Shown piece after piece: positions 58,665-64,000 of a stretch of 64,000 nucleotides of DNA. The stretch's first letter is position 1, and each line of letters opens with the position of its first letter. The stretch lies in contig NC_092674.1 in assembly GCF_964355755.1 (NCBI RefSeq), positions 6,579,001-6,643,000 on the forward strand, in the 5' to 3' direction. The notes under the pieces are model-generated. The model had not been told where the DNA came from. It saw nothing but the letters and a program-made list of their open reading frames with translations, and did no database searches. This stretch comes from Antedon mediterranea (lineage: Eukaryota > Echinodermata > Crinoidea > Comatulida > Antedonidae). The position numbers and the translations under genes are program-made.

Positions 58665-58790
58665 ATTCTACACTACCAAACTTTATGTGAAAAAATGTGA
58701 TGTACCCATTATAATGTGGACACGATGATGTCATATTACTACCATATTTGGGCACTTTTCTGTGTCAAACTATTTGATAGTAGACAGCAT
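58665..58790. repeat. MITE family 1 copy, eroded
   Basis: TTCTACACTACCAAACTTTA at the left, TGTCAAACTATTTGATAGTA at the right, GGACACGATGATGTCATATT inside. Confidence 0.8.
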
Positions 58791-59087
58791 TTTGAATCGA
58801 TGAATTAAATATTTTGAATTAAATATATTTGATTTAATGCATGATATCTCAAAAAGGTGTTCCAAAAAACTCCGTTATTACGCAAGGTCCAGTGATCTAT
58901 ATTCTTCAAACTGGTATTGATTAATTTTTTTATTTTCTCTTTGTAATTATTGGGGTAACCTTTAAATTCCTTTACATTTATCTTACTCTAAAATGTTCCA
59001 AACATATAAACGTCCAGAAGCATTATTAAAACTAGTCGGACCTTGGATATTTTCTCAATCAGAAAGAAACGATCGTGTTCGTCATTT

Positions 59088-60340
59088 TGTTTCAATCGAA
59101 AGAGATTGTGCTGTTCAGTCGAAAGAGATTGTGTTGTTCAGTTGGTTTCAATCGAAAGAGATTGTGCTGTTCATTTTGTTTCAACAATCGAAATAAAGTG
59201 TGTTGTTCAGTCGAAATAGATTGTGTCGTTCAGTTGGTTTCAATCGAAAGAGATTGTGCTGTTCAGTTGGTTTCAATCGAAATAGATTGTGCTGTTCAGT
59301 TGGTTTCAATCGAAATAGATTGTGTTGTTCAGTTGGTTTCAATCGAAAGAGATTGTGCTGTTCAGTTGGTTTCAATCGAAATAGATTGTGCTGTTCAGTT
59401 GGTTTCAATCGAAAGAGATTGTTTGTTCAGTTGGTTTCAATCGAAAGAGATTGTGCTGTTCAGTTGGTTTCAATCGAAAGAGATTGTGCTGTTCAGTTGG
59501 TTTCAATCGAAATAGATTGTGCTGTTCAGTTGGTTTCAATCGAAATAGATTGTGTTGTTCAGTTGGTTTCAATCGAGATAGATTGTGCTGTTCAGTTGGT
59601 TTCAATCGAAATAGATTGTGTTGTTCAGTTGGTTTCAATCGAAATAGATTGTGTTTTCCAGTTGGTTTCAATCGAAATAGATTGTGTCGTTCAGTTGGTT
59701 TCAATCGAAAGAGATTGTGCTGTTCAGTTGGTTTTAGTCGAAAGAGATTGTGCTGTTCAGTTGGTTTCAATAGAAATAGATTGTGTTGTTCAGTTGGTTT
59801 CAATCGAAAGAGATTGTGCTGTTCAGTTGGTTTCAATCGAAAGAGATTGTGCTGTTCAGTTGGTTTCAATCGAAAGAGATTGTGCTGTTCAGTTGGTTTC
59901 AATCGAAAGAGATTGTGTTGTTCAGTTTGTTTCAATCGGAAGAGATTGTGTTGTTCAGTTGGTTTCAATCGAAAGAGATTGTGCTGTTCAGTTGGTTTCA
60001 ATCGAAATAGATTGTGCTGTTCAGTTGGTTTCAATCGAAATAGATGCTGTTCAGTTGGTTTCAATCGAAAGAGATTGTGCTGTTCAGTTTGTTTCAATCG
60101 AAAGTGATGCTGTTCAGTTGGTTTCAATCGAAAGAGATTGTGCTGTTCATTTTGTTTCAATCGAAAGAGATTGTGCTGTTCAGTTTGTTTCAATCGAAAG
60201 AGATTGTGCTGTCCAGTTTGTTTCAACAATCGAAATAAAGTTTGTTGTTCAGTCGAAATAGATTGTGTTTAGTTTGTTTAAATCGGAAGAGATTGTGCTG
60301 TTCAGGTTGATTCAATCGAAAGAGATTTTGCTGTTCAGTT
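59088..60340. repeat. Minisatellite of about 38 units of 33 bp
   Basis: The unit is GTTGGTTTCAATCGAAAGAG then ATTGTGCTGTTCA. Two main variants are interspersed: AAAGAGATTGTGCTG and AAATAGATTGTGTTG. The period is a multiple of three and stop-free, so all three plus frames and one minus frame stay open for up to 353 codons, reading 11-residue repeats such as SVGFNRKRLCC. A variant with CAACAATCGAAATAAAG lies near both ends (59185 and 60223). No start context, splice sites or neighbours suggest a real protein. Confidence 0.95.
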
Positions 60341-62692
60341 GTTCAAATAAATATCACGTCTGACAAAATGTCTTGGTTCCTTAGAAGTTCTAGCTGCCAT
60401 CAAACGTGACAATGTTTCAATACATAGCAAAGAAAATCATAAATCATATTTGTGCATAATATGTATACATTGTTGATGACAACATGTCAATAATGTGATG
60501 TATAGCTCATACGTTATGTTATGCAAGAAATAACAGTCGAGTGTGTCATTCGCAATGGCGTATAGTTAATGGACAGAAAGAGAAAGAATCGATATGAAAT
60601 TAAACAAAGTTGTGTCATCAATGCATTTTTAGGAGATCACACTTATTCGTGAATAAATCTTAGTTCCCACTGGTGACGCAACGCAAAGATGTTGACGCAA
60701 CGGTGGTGATGCACCTGTAACATTGCGCAATATCGTTAAACGTAGGCCTAAATCAAGTAGGCCTACGAATGAATGAAACTTGTAGTACTTTGTACTTGAT
60801 CTACTATATTGAAAGGTTAAAATATAACATGAATTATGTAAAGCGCATTTCAAGATATTCATAAAAAATGCGCTATAAAAATGAGGTATTTATACATTTA
60901 TAAATCTAAATTACTTAATTTATATTAAACGATACAAAAATACTTTGCATTTGTTCAGTCAAAAGTTGATTTATAATTGGAACAAGGTACAGGGTGTCTG
61001 TATTACGAGGATAGCTCCCGGCAGCAGCAGGTCATAAGATGTTAGACAAGCGGTTTGCCTAGATTGGACTTGACAAGTAAAGAAAGGCACCACGGCGATT
61101 GCCTGGCGATTGCCTGTTAGATCATCTTAAAAGGCATGTCAGGAGAATGTTTTAGTGGCGGATGGCGTTTTTATGTGTTAAAAAGCTTCCAGATGACCCA
61201 GTATGTGTCAAATGACTTAGATTGGAAATTATGATATACATATATTTTGAAATGTGATATTATTAAGTTGACTTTATGAACTTTCTACTAAAAAGTTGTG
61301 TTTTGTAGCCACACCTATATAGGATGGGATGTTGCATGTAGTTCCAATGGATAGCACCATGACTCCCCAAGCCAGATAGTACATGCGCTATCTGTGGAAA
61401 ACTTTGTTAAATAATTTAAAATAACTTAAATCAATCATTTTGCCTTAATTTATTTAATCATTATTATCCTGGTTTTTGTTCAATTCAATTCAAATTTATT
61501 AATCATGGAGGCTCAGATCAACACATGGTTGTTCTTCCCTGGGGACGTGCACATTACATACAATAATACAATTTCAGACCAATGTTTTAATGTACAGTAT
61601 ATAAATATATATTTAATATCGAATCTCGGTTGGGGCGACTTTTTCTCATTCTCACAGATTTTCTCATCTTTATCGTTTCAAATTAATTAATTAAATTTCA
61701 GTATAATACCGGGCGGTTTATAATTATTCGATGCCTGACGTGTTTAATATATATATATATATACTTTTCACTGAAAGCTGTATTTTGTAGCCTCACCACA
61801 GAATGGATTATACTATTTTAGTGATACCAGAGTTCCAATGGGTACTATCCCCATAAGATGCATATTTGTTTTCTTCAACTTCTGACTAAATTCTTACGAT
61901 AGGGTAGGCCTTTGTTTTTCCCCTTTCAAAATAAAAGTTTGTCTATACAGCGTCTGCGATCCCATGCTAAATCAACTGTGCTGAGTTGTTTCAACTTTGA
62001 CCTTTTAATCAAATGAACACAGCACACCGCAGGATGTCGAAAATCGTTTCATTCATAGAAATTACTACGCATTATATTTACGCGCGAGCGGTCTATGAAA
62101 CGCCACGGGAGCCGAACTTTACTCGAGTTAAAAAAAGCAACATAAGCGGTAGGCTAACTGCCTCGTCTGGATACTAATATAAAACACACAACATGGTTTG
62201 TAAAGAAAACAACCGTGCGGTTGTCAGCATTTATTTAGTGTCATAGTTGTGTAGGGTATCAACAAATGCTATATATTTAAATCAGATTATGATAATGAAC
62301 CGCTCCCATCCTCTCACACCCTATTTGCTCCTCGTGCTTATTATGTCGCTCGAATTTCTAAACTTAAAGACGTATTAAAAAGCAAATCGAATAATTGCAA
62401 TAATTTATCTTTAATTATCAATTAGACAAAATTGATAAAATAGATTTGTACGAGAGCAATTTTGCTGTGATGTTTATACAGTAGAACTTCCTCTGGGACA
62501 CAACTATTCAAGGGAAATCTATAATTTCCCATGAAACGAACAAGGGTTATGCTTTAAAACTACGGTCAACACAGGGGACACCACTATTGAAAGGAACCTT
62601 TATTAGGTCCCTTAACAGAGGTTCGACTGTATTTAATATATTAATACAGTTTATACTTACAGGCCAAATAAGCATATTAAAGAATTCTTACT
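60341..62692. other. Intergenic stretch with repeat fragments
   Basis: Holds a partial MITE family 2 arm at 60658-60715 (TTAGTTCCCACTGGTGACGC), a SINE-like tail near 60838-60890 (AAAGCGCATTTCAAG / ATGCGCTATAAAAATG), a LINE-like tail at 61470-61575 (TTCAATTCAATTCAAATTTA) and related blocks at 61288-61362 and 61769-61852 (TTTTGTAGCC and GAGTTCCAATGGGTAC-like). No gene is supported. Confidence 0.5.
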
Positions 62693-62803
62693 AATGCGTG
62701 GTTCCCACTAGAGACGCAAAACAATGACGTAACGCAGCGTAATTAAGGATTTGACCAATCACAAGCGATTGATTAATCGAACTGTCGCTTGTCATTGGTA
62801 ATG
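62693..62803. repeat. MITE family 2 copy, right end missing
   Basis: GCGTGGTTCCCACTAGAGAC at the left, TTGACCAATCACAAGCGATT and CTGTCGCTTGTCATTGGTAA inside; the outer right arm is absent. Confidence 0.8.
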
Positions 62804-63735
62804 CTAAAGTACCGGTGCGGATTATACGAGTAAATGTAATAGGACACTTAGCTCGCCTTGCCAAGATAGGAACTCCTAACAGTCCTTTGATCTTATGTCT
62901 GACTGCGACAAATACTACAGTACTGTACTATGTACATATTTTCCGCGGGGCGCGGTGTTTGTTAAGAGCGTAGAACCGATCGTGTCGCAACCACAGATAA
63001 ACCCTTTGATCTCCGGAGCTCATGCATTCATGCCTTGATTTAACCACGTAACTTGTCTTAACACAATATCATATCACAAATTATGAATTATGTTACTATA
63101 TTTGAATACAGTTTGATTAATGTTATTCATCAAAAGGTGATGTATCAGCGAGAAAATGATACGTTGGTTCACTACTTTGTACAGTCATCACACGTTCACA
63201 TTAGATATCATCGCCAACGTATGACAGGCAATAAGGGGGTAACTAGGCCGATGCGAATATAGGTTAAAGATTTAAAGATATTTACAAGTCATGACCGGGG
63301 GAATCTACTCAAGAATGTTAACATACATCTTTCCATCATTATTATTATCAATGTAATCTTGAGATCGATCGATTGATTTAATTTTATATCATCGTATAGC
63401 GAATTCATTTACGTCGTATTTCGACGTTGATGCCTATCGCGGTGGCATCACTAAACTATAGCCCTGTCTCTATAATCACCGTGGACTGATACTGTGATGA
63501 TTGTCCAGCTTCGCTCGAGTACAGCCGCGTCTTCAATTATAGATAACATGGCAGCATGTGGAGTTGTATGCCATTCATAGAATATCTAGACATCGTGATG
63601 GAAAATTTTAAACTGAGATAAATATGCATTTTAAAGATATAATGCCAAACAAACAAACATTTGTAAAAAGGCCCTTTAAATGTAGTCTTTATAATAGTAT
63701 AATTTGTTTTAATAAAACTGAAATGTTAAGTAAAT
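62804..63735. other. Intergenic stretch
   Basis: No gene or clear repeat was recognised. Confidence 0.35.
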
Positions 63736-64000
63736 AGTCCACGGGGAAGCTGCATGCAATGTTATTGTTTATTTTAAATTAATTAATTCATTTATTTGGT
63801 GGGTAGCGTAGAACGTTAAGGGATGGATGTGGGTTGTAGGATAATAACAATCATTTACCCGATACAACTGGAATTTTTAAAAAACAGTTCAAGGGAAGCC
63901 TTTATTCAAAGTTACTGTTTATTTATTTGTTATTATTAATAAATAAATAATTCATTTTGGTGAGTAACGTAGAACATTTTGGGATGGGTGTGAGATGTAG
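63736..64000. repeat. Imperfect tandem repeat of about 148 bp running off the right edge
   Basis: GTAGCGTAGAACGTTAAGGG then ATGGATGTGGGTTGTAG near 63806-63840 recurs as GTAACGTAGAACATTTTGGG then ATGGGTGTGAGATGTAG at 63963-64000. The array may continue beyond the window. Confidence 0.75.

Noticed and set aside
59200-60261. 353-codon plus-strand open frame, and 239- and 274-codon frames over the same DNA
   Set aside because: They exist only because the 33-bp period is divisible by three and stop-free. Several frames are open at once, with no splice sites, start context or neighbouring exons.
59088-60340. CRISPR-like array (repeat begins GTTTCAATCGAAA)
   Set aside because: Units are head-to-tail with no unique spacers, and the context is a eukaryotic genome. 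It is a minisatellite.

Overview
The window is an A+T-rich (roughly two-thirds A+T by eye) piece of an animal nuclear genome: genes are split by GT-AG introns, intergenic DNA is long and packed with short inverted-repeat transposons, and there is one LINE and several tRNA-derived SINEs. The growth-factor genes plus the repeat style suggest a marine invertebrate, most likely an echinoderm or other ambulacrarian. That placement is an inference from general character, not from a marker gene.

The main content is two tandem paralogous genes on the minus strand for secreted PDGF/VEGF-family growth factors with a VEGF-C/D-type cysteine-rich tail. No single open reading frame shows them; they emerge when exons are joined. 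Gene A (2877-12658) and gene B (17929-44462) each have five coding exons with the same intron phases (0, 1, 0, 2): signal peptide, short propeptide, cystine-knot core, end of the knot plus two C-x10-C-x-C-x-C motifs, and a divergent tail. The joined products are 366 and 298 residues. Exon 1 of gene B is the least certain piece, because it implies a 22.9-kb first intron. At the far left, three plus-strand exons (666-2239) form the C-terminus of an unrecognised gene converging on gene A.

Layout: 1-2.3 kb, end of the plus-strand gene; 2.9-12.7 kb, gene A, with a nearly full-length LINE (about 4.67-8.2 kb) in intron 3 in the same orientation; 12.7-17.9 kb, intergenic with a 40-bp tandem array; 17.9-21.4 kb, gene B exons 2-5; 21.4-44.3 kb, gene B intron 1 with many repeats; 44.3 kb, putative gene B first exon; 44.5-64 kb, no supported gene, but repeats including a 1.25-kb array of 33-bp units at 59.1-60.3 kb.

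Two families of non-autonomous palindromic elements dominate the repeats: about 15 copies of a 'GCTCTGTCTACACTATCAAA' element and about 11 copies of a 'GCTTGGTTCCCACTAG' element whose arms each carry a CCAAT box. The palindromic octamer TAGGCCTA occurs about 45 times, far above expectation, and never in the predicted coding exons.
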